From positions 267,658 through 306,068 of the forward strand of contig NZ_SMMA01000063.1 in NCBI RefSeq assembly GCF_009711345.1: DNA of 38,411 bases. Direction: 5' to 3'. Both the position numbers and the translations under genes were made by a program. Position 1 is the stretch's first letter. Each line of letters starts with the position of its first letter. This DNA comes from Pseudovibrio flavus (GTDB lineage: Bacteria; Pseudomonadota; Alphaproteobacteria; Rhizobiales; Stappiaceae). The notes beneath the pieces are model-generated. The model was not told the origin of the DNA, did no database searches, and was given only the letters and a program-made list of their open reading frames with translations. Positions 7,987-15,840 of this stretch are shown piece after piece.

Positions 7987-8016
7987 AAAAAAGCAGGGCT
8001 AGTAAAAGCCCTGCTT
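7987..8016 (-). terminator. intergenic terminator/attenuator after dctP
   Basis: AAGCAGGGCT at 7991-8000 pairs perfectly with AGCCCTGCTT at 8007-8016 around a six-base loop. On the minus strand the stem is followed by a run of six T (7992-7987). It lies 12 bases after the dctP stop and before the isomerase gene, so it should let dctP be expressed above the downstream genes by partial read-through. Confidence 0.85.
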
Positions 8017-8027
8017 CAAACTGAAAG

Positions 8028-9005
8028 TCAGCCTTGCTCTCGGATCTTCGCGAGTATTTCTGTCGCGCCGAGTTCTTCTGCTAGACGGTCCTGCACTTCC
8101 AAAGCCGTATCACGGAAAGGAGTTACGTCGATTTCATGAATCTTCATACCTGCTTTTTCCAGCAACTCCATTGTCTCTGCCTCGCGCTGTAGCGCCAAGC
8201 CCCGCTGCGCATCACGAGCCAAATTAGCCGCCTCTTGAACTTTTGCACGTTGGTCGTCATCCAAGCGGTTCATGAAATCGGAGGAGCAAGCCAAAACCAA
8301 AGTTCCAAAAAGGTGATTGGTTTTTGTTAGATACTCGGTCACTTCGTAGAACTTGTTGCCATATGCTACGGACGCGTTCTGTTCGAGGCCATCGATAACT
8401 CCAGTTTCCATTGCTGTATAAACTTCACCAAACGCCATTGGGGTTGCGTTCGCACCCATCGCCTTGATGGTTTCTACGTATGTTTTTGTCGGAATAGTAC
8501 GGATTTTCAAACCGGCAAGTTCTTCTGGGGAGGTAACCGGCTTTCCATGAGTTAGAATATGACGAGCACCCCAGCTATCAAGGAATGCAAGAATGTCTAT
8601 GCCACTTGAGCGAAGGTCTGCGCGCAGCTCATCACCAATTTCTCCGTCAAGAACAGTGTGAATATGATCGTAGCTTGACCAAATGTAAGGAAGGTCTACA
8701 ACGCCCATCTTCTTGCTGAAATTGTTTAGAATTGCAGTACCGGAAATTGAGCAACTAGCGCCTGTTCCCAGCTGCATTGCTTCGTACACTTCGCGTTCCT
8801 GACCCAATTCGTTAAAAGGGTGGATCGTTACATTCACATTTGGAAGTTTTTCTTCAAGGTAGTTCTTAAAAAACCACATTGATTGGTGAATGTCATTATA
8901 GAGGTCAGCCTGCTGAGAATGCGATAGGCGAACGTCTAGTGCATTTGCAGATCCTGCTGCGAGCATGAATACACTCGCAACACTAGCAGCTAGATACTTC
9001 TTCAT
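8028..9005 (-). CDS. dctP: TRAP transporter periplasmic binding protein (DctP)
   Basis: The 325-residue protein has a clear signal peptide (MKKYLAASVASVFMLAAGSANA) and the DctP fold. It includes the ligand-carboxylate arginine region LAGLKIRTIPTKTYVETIKAMGANATPMAFGEVYTAMETGVIDG at about 163-206, with the conserved GVIDGLE helix. The start is supported by GGGAGAAAACT directly upstream of the ATG. It is the first structural gene after the gntR regulator and is followed by a strong attenuator hairpin. It should feed the DctQM pair at 5229-6987. A uronate ligand is inferred from neighbours only. Confidence 0.95.
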   Translation of the reverse strand: MKKYLAASVASVFMLAAGSANALDVRLSHSQQADLYNDIHQSMWFFKNYLEEKLPNVNVTIHPFNELGQEREVYEAMQLGTGASCSISGTAILNNFSKKMGVVDLPYIWSSYDHIHTVLDGEIGDELRADLRSSGIDILAFLDSWGARHILTHGKPVTSPEELAGLKIRTIPTKTYVETIKAMGANATPMAFGEVYTAMETGVIDGLEQNASVAYGNKFYEVTEYLTKTNHLFGTLVLACSSDFMNRLDDDQRAKVQEAANLARDAQRGLALQREAETMELLEKAGMKIHEIDVTPFRDTALEVQDRLAEELGATEILAKIREQG

Positions 9006-9020
9006 AGTTTTCTCCCATGG

Positions 9021-9116
9021 TTTGGCGCCGTCGCCAAAGTGTGCTTTGCACAGTTGTCACGCGCCAGAAAAATGGGCGCATGAAGCCGTTGCCTGTCGAA
9101 TCCCTCCCCGACAGGC
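9021..9116 (-). promoter_or_regulatory. two hairpins in the gntR-dctP spacer
   Basis: The 144-base spacer holds TTTGGCG/CGCCAAA (9021-9027 and 9032-9038) and GCCTGTCG/CGACAGGC (9091-9098 and 9109-9116). Neither is followed by a T-run on the minus strand. I find no second copy of the 9913-9926 palindrome here, so dctP may be transcribed from the regulator promoter. Confidence 0.45.
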
Positions 9117-9149
9117 CATTCCGGTCATTCCAATGTCACGAACTGTCGG

Positions 9150-9869
9150 TTAGTCGCTTAAGCGCGCCGACGAAAGGTGTCCTTTTCGACCCTCTTCACA
9201 GTGTGTCCGCATGGCCCGAGCTGCTCGCTCCCCATCACCAGATACAACTGCTTCAAAAATTTCCGTATGCTCGCGCAAGGCTCCCTCCTTACGCGTTTTG
9301 CTACAGGTATTGTTCTGCCTTGCTAGCTCCACGACCTCTGGAGCCATTAAGCCCACAAGCACGCGCATAACAGGGTTTTTCGCCATATCTGCGAGGTAAA
9401 GATGAAAGCGCAAATCCTCCTCATGCGCATCCATGCCGGAACCGACCGCATCAACAAACTCTTGATGGCGAGTTTCTAGTTCCTTGAGTTCCTCTGGCGT
9501 CCCGTTCAAAGCAGCGAGTTCAGCAATACGAACTTCGATAACCTCACGAGTTTCCATCAGGCAAGCAATGTCCTTCTTGGACATTGCCAAAGCATCAGAA
9601 AAAATACTCTCGGTTGCACGAACGCCTGTGTTTTTGACGATTGCGCCGTGCTGTTTTCTTACCTCTACAAGACCATAGAACTCGAGTTTCATGAGCGCTT
9701 CTCGCACATGAACTCTATTGAGCCCGAATTGCTCTGAAAGCTTGCGTTCAGAAGGAAGCAGGTCTCCAGTCTTTACATCTTCTTTCAAGATGGCGTCTTT
9801 TAGTTGCTTGAAAACAACTTCCGAAGGCTTCTCTACAACAACTGGCTGTAGCTTTGACAAGAGAGACAT
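9150..9869 (-). CDS. GntR/FadR-type (FCD) transcriptional regulator of the uronate locus
   Basis: The 239-residue regulator has an N-terminal winged helix at about residues 15-80, with the GntR signature GDLLPSERKLSEQFGLNRVHVREALMKLE, and a C-terminal helical FCD ligand domain. The ATG is preceded by TAGGAGTAAAC. Members of this subfamily often sense sugar acids or other carboxylates (UxuR, ExuR, LldR). The gene heads the TRAP/isomerase/kdgF operon, and an UxuR-like palindrome lies 44-57 bases upstream of its start, which suggests autoregulation of the whole operon. The inducer is probably a uronate breakdown intermediate (inference). Confidence 0.92.
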   Translation of the reverse strand: MSLLSKLQPVVVEKPSEVVFKQLKDAILKEDVKTGDLLPSERKLSEQFGLNRVHVREALMKLEFYGLVEVRKQHGAIVKNTGVRATESIFSDALAMSKKDIACLMETREVIEVRIAELAALNGTPEELKELETRHQEFVDAVGSGMDAHEEDLRFHLYLADMAKNPVMRVLVGLMAPEVVELARQNNTCSKTRKEGALREHTEIFEAVVSGDGERAARAMRTHCEEGRKGHLSSARLSD

Positions 9870-10171
9870 GTTTACTCCTAACCTTGAGTTGAAGGCTAGC
9901 TAGCTATTGCTCATTGGTCAACCAATAGGCAATGCGTATGGTGTTTGCCCTAATATATCATCGCCTTGCGTCATGTTGATGAAGTGGGTGAGAGCTAGCC
10001 GCGAAGCCTGGGGGGTGGAATTAAATGCAAATAAACGTAGCTGACTGAGTGACGGTTATGTCAGTTCAGCAGTGATTACAGTGGGCCACACTGTGTGATT
10101 GGCGTTTTTGTGCACAGCGACTCAGCAAGCCAATGAACGATTGAGTCGTGCTGACGGCCGTCCTGCTTTCA
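9870..10171. other. 302-base non-coding region between gntR and deoR
   Basis: No gene is visible. It contains the candidate operator at 9913-9926, AT-rich promoter-like sequence at about 9945-9960, and a 6-bp stem ACAGTG/CACTGT at 10078-10094 around a GGCCA loop. I find no clear intrinsic terminator for the deoR gene, which ends at 10172. Confidence 0.5.
9913..9926. promoter_or_regulatory. candidate FadR-family operator
   Basis: ATTGGTCAACCAAT has perfect 6-base arms (ATTGGT/ACCAAT) with a two-base centre. It fits the GntR/FCD pattern TnGT-NN-ACnA and closely resembles the hexuronate operator of E. coli UxuR/ExuR (TTGGT-AT-ACCAA). It lies upstream of the gntR start at 9869. Confidence 0.75.
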
Positions 10172-10948
10172 CTAATCAGCTTGCAGCAGGACCACTTCCT
10201 TTTTGTGTGCAAGATCAATGAGATCGTCAGAAGGCGGGCCGTTCACCACTGCAATGTCGATTTCAGAGAAGTCTGCCAAGTCGACGAGCCCAGTAATGCC
10301 GAATTTGTCCGAGGTGAGAGCGAGAATCGTCTGGCCCGCCTTGTCCATTGCAGCGCGCACGCGGCTCACTTCAAATGCGTCATCATCTCCAAGGTGCCCG
10401 CGATGGTTTAGGCCGGAAACAGCAACCACAGCAAAATCGAAGCTAAACTGCTCGATGAACCCGTCATCCAGTGGACCGACGATTGCGCCGTCCAGATGAC
10501 GAACGATTCCACCCGGAATAGCGACGGTGATGTCATCTCTATCTGTGAGACGAGCAGCACATCGGAAGCTGTAGGTAACGACCCGTAATCCACGGCGGAC
10601 AAGCAGCGCTTCGGCGATAGCTTCGCAGGTTGTGCCACTGTCGAGGAACACAGAAGCACCGTCAGGTATGAGATCAGCTACACGTTTGGCAATAACCAGC
10701 TTTTCAATCGGTTGTGCCATCTGGCGTTTCATGTAGGTGCCTTGATCAAGCACACCCGCGAACGTAACGCCGCCATGGGTCTTGCGCACCTTTCCCTCAG
10801 TTTGCAGGGCCAGAACATCCCGCCGTATGGTTTGTTCTGATACGGCAAGTTCTTGAGAAGCTTCTGTAAGGCTCAGGTAACCACGGGCTTCAATTAGATC
10901 CAGCAGTGCCTGGTGCCGTGACACCTTTGCGGCATCGTCTCTTGCCAT
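10172..10948 (-). CDS. DeoR/GlpR-family transcriptional repressor
   Basis: The 258-residue regulator has a DeoR-type helix-turn-helix at residues 8-55 (RHQALLDLIEARGYLSLTEASQELAVSEQTIRRDVLALQTEGKVRKTHGG). This is followed by the DeoRC sensor domain, with VFLDSGTTCEAIAEAL and a late LTSDKFG segment typical of binding phosphorylated sugars. A longer reading from 11017 exists, but AAGGAAG eight bases before ATG 10948 and the usual family length favour this start. It is divergent from the ABC importer at 11166 and the phosphatase at 14978, which fits a repressor relieved by a phosphorylated substrate or product. Confidence 0.92.
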   Translation of the reverse strand: MARDDAAKVSRHQALLDLIEARGYLSLTEASQELAVSEQTIRRDVLALQTEGKVRKTHGGVTFAGVLDQGTYMKRQMAQPIEKLVIAKRVADLIPDGASVFLDSGTTCEAIAEALLVRRGLRVVTYSFRCAARLTDRDDITVAIPGGIVRHLDGAIVGPLDDGFIEQFSFDFAVVAVSGLNHRGHLGDDDAFEVSRVRAAMDKAGQTILALTSDKFGITGLVDLADFSEIDIAVVNGPPSDDLIDLAHKKEVVLLQAD

Positions 10949-11165
10949 TATGTCATCTTCCTTACGCATTGCCGGAGCCGCGAGGCGAAACGCTGAGCTT
11001 TGAGCATTTATAAGCAAACTGAGTTTTTCTTGAATAGGTATTCAGCAAATTTCACTCCGCCGCACAAGATGGTACGTGTGTATACTTAGGTATTAGTTGT
11101 AATGAAAATGACATTATGACAGAAACTCGACACCGCATTTTTATGCTCAACTCAGAGGAGACCCT
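10949..11165. promoter_or_regulatory. divergent promoter region of deoR and the ABC importer
   Basis: The 217-base gap must hold both promoters and the DeoR operator. Visible elements are an imperfect inverted repeat TGAAT-AGGT-ATTCA at 11031-11044, two copies of AGGTATT (11036-11042 and 11088-11094), and repeated ATGAC near 11107-11120. The ABC gene has GAGGAG just before its start. I cannot decide which element is the operator. Confidence 0.45.
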
Positions 11166-12161
11166 ATGACCCGCGCCCTAGTGACCAGTTCCTTGATCGC
11201 AATGATGTCAACTTCCGCTCTTGCCGGAGACATCACCGTCTACACGTCCTACGAAGAGGACGAGGCGGCGGCCTTCCTCGATCTGGCACGCGAGGCATTG
11301 CCGGACGTAAACATCAACATGCTGCGCCTTTCCACTGGTGACCTTGCTGCTCGCATCATCGCGGAAAAGGGTAATCCTCAGCATGATGTTGTTTGGGGCT
11401 TTGCTGCTTCCACAATCGTGAACCCACAGATCAAAGATACTCTGGAGCCATATAAGCCAGCAGGTGTTGAGGCTATTCCTGCCGCGTTCCGCGCTAAAGA
11501 TGGCACTTGGTTTGCTGTGACCGGTTACATGGCAGCGTTTTGTGTAAACAACGAGCGCTTGGAAAAGCTGGGCCTTGAAATGCCAACCTCATGGGCGGAC
11601 CTCACTGACCCTGCCTTCAAAGGTGAGGTTGTGATGCCTAACCCTGCTTCCTCCGGTACCGGATATATTCAGGTGAGCTCCTTGCTGCAGATGAAGGGCG
11701 CAGAACAGGGCTGGGCGTTTCTTGATGATCTGGACAAGAACATTGCTCAGTACATCAAGTCTGGTTCCAAGCCATGTCACGCAGCGTCTGCCGGTGAGTA
11801 CACCGTGGGTGCATCCTACGACATGCGCGCTATCAAGAACATCAAGGAAGGCTTCCCTATCAGCATGGTCATTCCTGCTGAAGGTTCCGGCAATGAGCTA
11901 GAAGCAAATGCTCTTGTTGCTTCCTCCAAGAACAAAGAGGATGCCCGTCGTTTCCTTGATTGGACTGTGACTGATGAAGCTGCAACTGCGTACCTTAAGT
12001 GGAAGGCGATTGTAACTATTCCTGGTGGAACGATGCCACAGCACTTCCTTGATGCTGGTCTTCCTGCTGACACCAACTCGGTTCTCCACCCAACCGACTT
12101 TGAAGCTGCTGCAAATGACCGTGATGCGATTTTGGCAGAGTGGCAAGGCCGCTACGAATAA
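11166..12161 (+). CDS. ABC importer substrate-binding protein, 2-aminoethylphosphonate/AfuA-like
   Basis: The 331-residue protein has a signal peptide (about 1-20, ending TSALA before GDITVYTSYEED). It belongs to the ferric/phosphonate-type binding-protein cluster. The block PNPASSGTGYIQVSSLLQMKG, followed by NIAQYIKSGSKPC and ILAEWQGRY at the end, closely recalls the putative 2-aminoethylphosphonate binding proteins (PhnS2 type) and the sugar-phosphate binder AfuA. A GAGGAG ribosome site precedes the ATG. The operon continues with its ATPase, a fused permease and a HAD phosphatase, and a DeoR repressor is divergent. The substrate is therefore probably an organophosphorus compound. A phosphate ester is as likely as a phosphonate, because no phosphonatase gene is present. 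Confidence 0.9.
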   Translation: MTRALVTSSLIAMMSTSALAGDITVYTSYEEDEAAAFLDLAREALPDVNINMLRLSTGDLAARIIAEKGNPQHDVVWGFAASTIVNPQIKDTLEPYKPAGVEAIPAAFRAKDGTWFAVTGYMAAFCVNNERLEKLGLEMPTSWADLTDPAFKGEVVMPNPASSGTGYIQVSSLLQMKGAEQGWAFLDDLDKNIAQYIKSGSKPCHAASAGEYTVGASYDMRAIKNIKEGFPISMVIPAEGSGNELEANALVASSKNKEDARRFLDWTVTDEAATAYLKWKAIVTIPGGTMPQHFLDAGLPADTNSVLHPTDFEAAANDRDAILAEWQGRYE

Positions 12162-12200
12162 CAGCCTGCTGATCAATTAAGTTGTTTTGATTTTCGGTAT

Positions 12201-12218
12201 CGGCCCCTCAAGGGGCCG
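12201..12218 (+). promoter_or_regulatory. GC-rich hairpin between binding protein and ATPase genes
   Basis: CGGCCCC at 12201-12207 pairs exactly with GGGGCCG at 12212-12218 around a TCAA loop, 39 bases after the binding-protein stop. No T-run follows. It likely protects the upstream mRNA or attenuates the downstream genes. Confidence 0.65.
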
Positions 12219-12245
12219 CTGCCAATTTAAGTGTTTGGAGAAAGT

Positions 12246-13289
12246 ATGTCGCTTGAAGTGCGTGGGGTTTCAAAACTATACGGGTCTGTGAAGGCTTTGG
12301 ACAATCTGTCGTTGACTGTTCCTGATGGCAACTTCACTTGTTTTCTGGGCCCATCTGGTTGCGGTAAAACCACGTTGCTGCGCATCATCGCCGGGTTGGA
12401 GAGCGCTGACAGCGGTCAGATTACTCTTGGCATGAATGACCTTTCCCAAACGCAGCCCTCAGAACGAAATTTTGGCGTTGTTTTCCAATCGTATTCCCTG
12501 TTTCCAAATCTGAGTGCACTCAAAAATGTGATGTATGGTTTGGAATGCCGCGCATGGCCAAAGGCAAAAGCCAAAGCCCGCGCAATGGAAATGCTGGACC
12601 TCGTTCATCTTGCTGATCAGGCAGATAAGTTGCCTTCACAGATGTCTGGAGGACAGCAGCAGCGTGTTGCGATAGCGCGTGCCATCGCACCACAGCCGTC
12701 TCTTCTGCTTTTGGATGAACCACTATCAGCGCTAGATGCGAAAGTGCGCGCGGAGCTGCGTTCTGAGGTGAGAAAAATTCAGCAAGATATTGGCATCACA
12801 ACAATTATGGTGACCCATGACCAGAGTGAAGCACTGGAAATGGCGGACCAAATTGTCGTGCTTCGGGGCGGGCAGGTAGAGCAGGTGGGTACCGCTCGCG
12901 AACTCTATCATCACCCGAGAACAGAGTTTGTGGCCAACTTCATTGGCACGATCAACTCGCTGGCGGTGGAACCCAATGACAAAGGCAGTCTGATGTTTGG
13001 TTCGGCTCCACTGGTTGTTCCTGATAGCCAAGGCAGCATTAGAAAGCTGGGCGTCAGACCGGAAGCGGTAACGATTTCATCGTCTCCGGCTAAGACCGAC
13101 AATTCGCTTGCTGGCATTGCCAAAACAGTCCGCTTCCTTGGCAACTACAACGTTGTCGAGGTGGCTCCTGATTGCGCACCAGATCAGATTATCAGCGCCG
13201 AGCTCAGAGGTGATCTAGCGCTGCCGTCCGAGGGTGATGCGGTTTATGTCAACTTCAACAGCGAACAGCTACGGGAGCTGCAAGCATGA
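12246..13289 (+). CDS. ABC importer ATPase, phosphonate/Fe3+-type (PotA-like)
   Basis: The 347-residue ATPase shows Walker A GPSGCGKTT (35-43), the signature MSGGQQQR (133-140) and Walker B LLLLDEPLSALD with D157 and E158. It also has the switch histidine in VTHDQSEAL and a C-terminal TOBE-type region. It energises the importer at the cytoplasmic face. A GTG at 12231 is in frame, but GGAGAA at 12237-12242, four bases before ATG 12246, sets this start. Its last bases overlap the permease start (ATGA), so the two are translationally coupled. Confidence 0.95.
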   Translation: MSLEVRGVSKLYGSVKALDNLSLTVPDGNFTCFLGPSGCGKTTLLRIIAGLESADSGQITLGMNDLSQTQPSERNFGVVFQSYSLFPNLSALKNVMYGLECRAWPKAKAKARAMEMLDLVHLADQADKLPSQMSGGQQQRVAIARAIAPQPSLLLLDEPLSALDAKVRAELRSEVRKIQQDIGITTIMVTHDQSEALEMADQIVVLRGGQVEQVGTARELYHHPRTEFVANFIGTINSLAVEPNDKGSLMFGSAPLVVPDSQGSIRKLGVRPEAVTISSSPAKTDNSLAGIAKTVRFLGNYNVVEVAPDCAPDQIISAELRGDLALPSEGDAVYVNFNSEQLRELQA

Positions 13290-14971
13290 GTGAAGTTGCA
13301 CTCCTACTGCAGAAGCAGGTTTCCAAAGGCTCATGGGTAAACGACAAGAAGGTTGCACTCATCGTATCCGGCGTCGTGTTAGCGATGATGGTTGCCTTCC
13401 TGATTGTGCCTATCCTTTCAATCCTCTCCCGAAGTTTTGCGGTTAGCGACGGCTTTGGCCTTGAAAACTACATCAATACTCTTGGCACGTCCCGTATATG
13501 GGAACTTGGCCTGAACAGTGTTGTTATGGCCTCCCTAGCTGCAAGTATCGCGGTGAGCCTCGCGTACGCCTATGCCTATGCCCTTCAACGCACTGACCTA
13601 CCTTTTAAAGGTATTCTTCGCATCGTAATTATGGTGCCGTTATTCGCGCCTTCTTTGGTGCAGGCGCAGGGCTTGATCTTTCTGCTAGGCCGAAATGGTG
13701 TCTTCAACCGCTTTCTAGGGTTTGATATCGACATCTACGGTTTTTGGGGCGTAACGCTGGCCAACAGCCTTTACACTTTCCCATACGCGTTTCTCATACT
13801 ATCTGCAGCACTCGCCGTTTCAGATGCACGACTATACGAAAGCGCTGTGGTGATGGGTGCCAAGCCTTTCCGCATCTTTAGAACCGTAACTCTGCCTTCG
13901 ACACGATATGGCATCTTTGCAGCCATTTTCGTTGCCTTCTCCCTCTCTATTACAGACTTTGGTAACGCTGTCGTTATTGGCGGTAATTTCAACGTTCTAG
14001 CAACCGAGATTTACAACAAGGTGATTGGGCAGGGACAGTTTGGGCTAGGTGCAGTGGTTGGCGTAATGTTGCTAATGCCAGCTGTGATTTCAAAATTGCT
14101 GGAAAAGCAAATTTCCAAGCGCCAGCATGCACAAGTGACAGACCAATCAACGCCGCTTCAGATCCGCCCGAACCGTTTGCGCAACTTGGTTTTTGGTAGT
14201 TATGCATGGACGATTGCTGCCATCTTCCTATCCGTACCGCTTATCGTCTTTGTCGCGAGTATCGTGAAGCTATGGCCATACAATATGGCTTTCTCGCTCA
14301 AGCACTATGCCTTCGATGTACAAAACGGTACCGCGCCTTTGTGGAATTCGGTAGGCGTGGCCTTTGCAACAGCATTTTTGGGCGTGGTGGTTGTAGCATC
14401 GGCGGCAATCGTGTCTGCCAAGTTTAAGACCGTGTTGAGCGGGCCGATCTCATTCCTCTCGATACTTCCAGCCTCTATTCCGGGTATGGTTTTGGGCCTT
14501 GGGTATGTGCTTGCATTCAACAACCCATCCAACCCGTTTAATATGCTCTACGGAACGTTCCCGCTGATTGTGCTGCTGTACATTTACTACAATCATGCTC
14601 AAGGGTTCTTGATTAGCAGCACCAGCTTGAAGCAGATCAGCTCCACGTTTGATGAAGCCTCGACCATGCTAGGCGGCTCGACATTGCGCACCCTTTTCAA
14701 GGTAACGCTTCCGTTGATCTGGCCTACGCTGTTGGGTGTCGGTGTGTTCTTCTTCATGCGCGCAATGGTTTCACTTTCCGCAGTTATCTTTCTCATCACC
14801 CCACAAACGCAGGTGGCGGCCGTTTCGGTCCTGCAGTTGTCTGACCGGGGCGCTGCCAATCAGGCGGCAGCATTTTCGGTCTGCATCATGCTCATCGTCA
14901 TCGCGATGCTGCTTGTCGTCCGCCTCGTACTTTGGCTCGCTGGCGCGAAAAACGTTACACTTATTAGGTAA
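13286..14971 (+). CDS. ABC importer permease, two fused permease domains
   Basis: The 561-residue membrane protein carries two tandem BPD-transp-1 (MetI-like) domains. Their EAA-type loops are seen in YESAVVMGAKPFRIFRTVTLP (about 184-204) and FDEASTMLGGSTLRTLFKVTLP (about 455-476). About twelve helices are predicted, with a linker around residues 275-305. Fused permeases of this length are typical of the FbpB/AfuB and putative 2-aminoethylphosphonate (PhnU2) importers. It overlaps the ATPase gene by four bases and is followed six bases later by the phosphatase gene. Confidence 0.95.
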   Translation: MSEVALLLQKQVSKGSWVNDKKVALIVSGVVLAMMVAFLIVPILSILSRSFAVSDGFGLENYINTLGTSRIWELGLNSVVMASLAASIAVSLAYAYAYALQRTDLPFKGILRIVIMVPLFAPSLVQAQGLIFLLGRNGVFNRFLGFDIDIYGFWGVTLANSLYTFPYAFLILSAALAVSDARLYESAVVMGAKPFRIFRTVTLPSTRYGIFAAIFVAFSLSITDFGNAVVIGGNFNVLATEIYNKVIGQGQFGLGAVVGVMLLMPAVISKLLEKQISKRQHAQVTDQSTPLQIRPNRLRNLVFGSYAWTIAAIFLSVPLIVFVASIVKLWPYNMAFSLKHYAFDVQNGTAPLWNSVGVAFATAFLGVVVVASAAIVSAKFKTVLSGPISFLSILPASIPGMVLGLGYVLAFNNPSNPFNMLYGTFPLIVLLYIYYNHAQGFLISSTSLKQISSTFDEASTMLGGSTLRTLFKVTLPLIWPTLLGVGVFFFMRAMVSLSAVIFLITPQTQVAAVSVLQLSDRGAANQAAAFSVCIMLIVIAMLLVVRLVLWLAGAKNVTLIR

Positions 14972-14977
14972 GTTCAG

Positions 14978-15703
14978 ATGGCTCATTCTGATATTAAGGG
15001 CATTCTTTTTGACAAGGATGGAACTCTTCTCAATTTTGATGAAAGCTGGCGTCCGGCATTGCTAAGAGCTTCCAATGAGGCTGCCAAAGGTGACGAGAAA
15101 CTGGCTGCTGCATTGTTACACGCAACCGGATACGACAGCGAAACAGGCAGCGTACTGAGCGGTAGCATTATCGGTGCTGGTAATACGCAAGATATCGCGC
15201 GAGCATGGGATGAGTACGGCTCACACCTTAAAGGTGATGAACTCATCATGGTTCTGGACCGGATCTTTGGTGCTGCAATGGAAGACGCTGTACCAGTTGA
15301 TGGTTTGGAGCAGACAGTGAAAAGTCTGTTTGATGCTGGTTACGTTCTTGGTGTGGCAAGTAGCGATAGTGAAGCGGCGATTAGGATCTTTTTGAAAACT
15401 GTCGGCCTCTCTGAATTCTTTAGCTTTGTTGTTGGCTATGACAGCGGCTATGGCCACAAACCAGAGCCGGGTATGCTTCAGGCGTTTTGCAGTGACCGGT
15501 CACTAGCTCCGCATGAAGTCGTAATGGTTGGCGATAATCCGCAGGACATGAAAATGGGTAAGTCGGCAGGCGCTGGCCTGCGTGTTGGCGTTCTAACCGG
15601 TAACAGCAGTGAAGTAGATTTGGCCCCTCTTGCGGATGCCGTGCTCAATGACGTCACTCACCTTTCGACGGTCCTGAATAGGCAATCGACGCGAACATTC
15701 TGA
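14978..15703 (+). CDS. HAD-superfamily phosphatase (phosphoglycolate phosphatase-like)
   Basis: The 241-residue cytoplasmic HAD hydrolase has all four motifs: FDKDGT with nucleophile D12 and acid D14, ASSDS (motif II), the lysine of GHKPEPG (motif III), and VGDNPQD (motif IV). The helical insert between motifs I and II is a type 1 cap, as in Gph-like phosphatases. It lacks the DxAGT opening of phosphonoacetaldehyde hydrolase PhnX, so a phosphate-ester substrate is favoured. The gene follows the ABC permease by six bases with AGGTAAG upstream, so it probably removes phosphate from the imported compound. Confidence 0.9.
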   Translation: MAHSDIKGILFDKDGTLLNFDESWRPALLRASNEAAKGDEKLAAALLHATGYDSETGSVLSGSIIGAGNTQDIARAWDEYGSHLKGDELIMVLDRIFGAAMEDAVPVDGLEQTVKSLFDAGYVLGVASSDSEAAIRIFLKTVGLSEFFSFVVGYDSGYGHKPEPGMLQAFCSDRSLAPHEVVMVGDNPQDMKMGKSAGAGLRVGVLTGNSSEVDLAPLADAVLNDVTHLSTVLNRQSTRTF

Positions 15704-15718
15704 CAACTTTAATCTCTG

Positions 15719-15822
15719 AAATGTTGGAAACCCAATGAAGCCGCTTTGAATGCGGCATGAGTAACTACGCGTACTTTCAAGTTGACTCTATTCGAAGCGG
15801 ATGACAAAAAAATCCAACATTT
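15719..15822. promoter_or_regulatory. separated 10-bp inverted repeat upstream of the GntR gene
   Basis: AAATGTTGGA at 15719-15728 is the exact inverse of TCCAACATTT at 15813-15822, in the gap before the regulator at 15841. A partial TCTGAAA/TTTCAGG extension lies beside each copy. They may be paired operator half-regions for autoregulation with DNA looping. A small GCCGC/GCGGC stem lies between them. Confidence 0.5.
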
Positions 15823-15840
15823 TTCGTTTCAGGGATAATT

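Noticed and set aside
9870-10171. tRNA or small RNA gene in the gntR-deoR gap
   Set aside because: No cloverleaf, T-loop consensus or promoter-hairpin-terminator arrangement could be found by reading.
14978-15703. Phosphonoacetaldehyde hydrolase (PhnX)
   Set aside because: Motif I reads FDKDGT, not the DxAGT form of PhnX, and no 2-aminoethylphosphonate transaminase is nearby.
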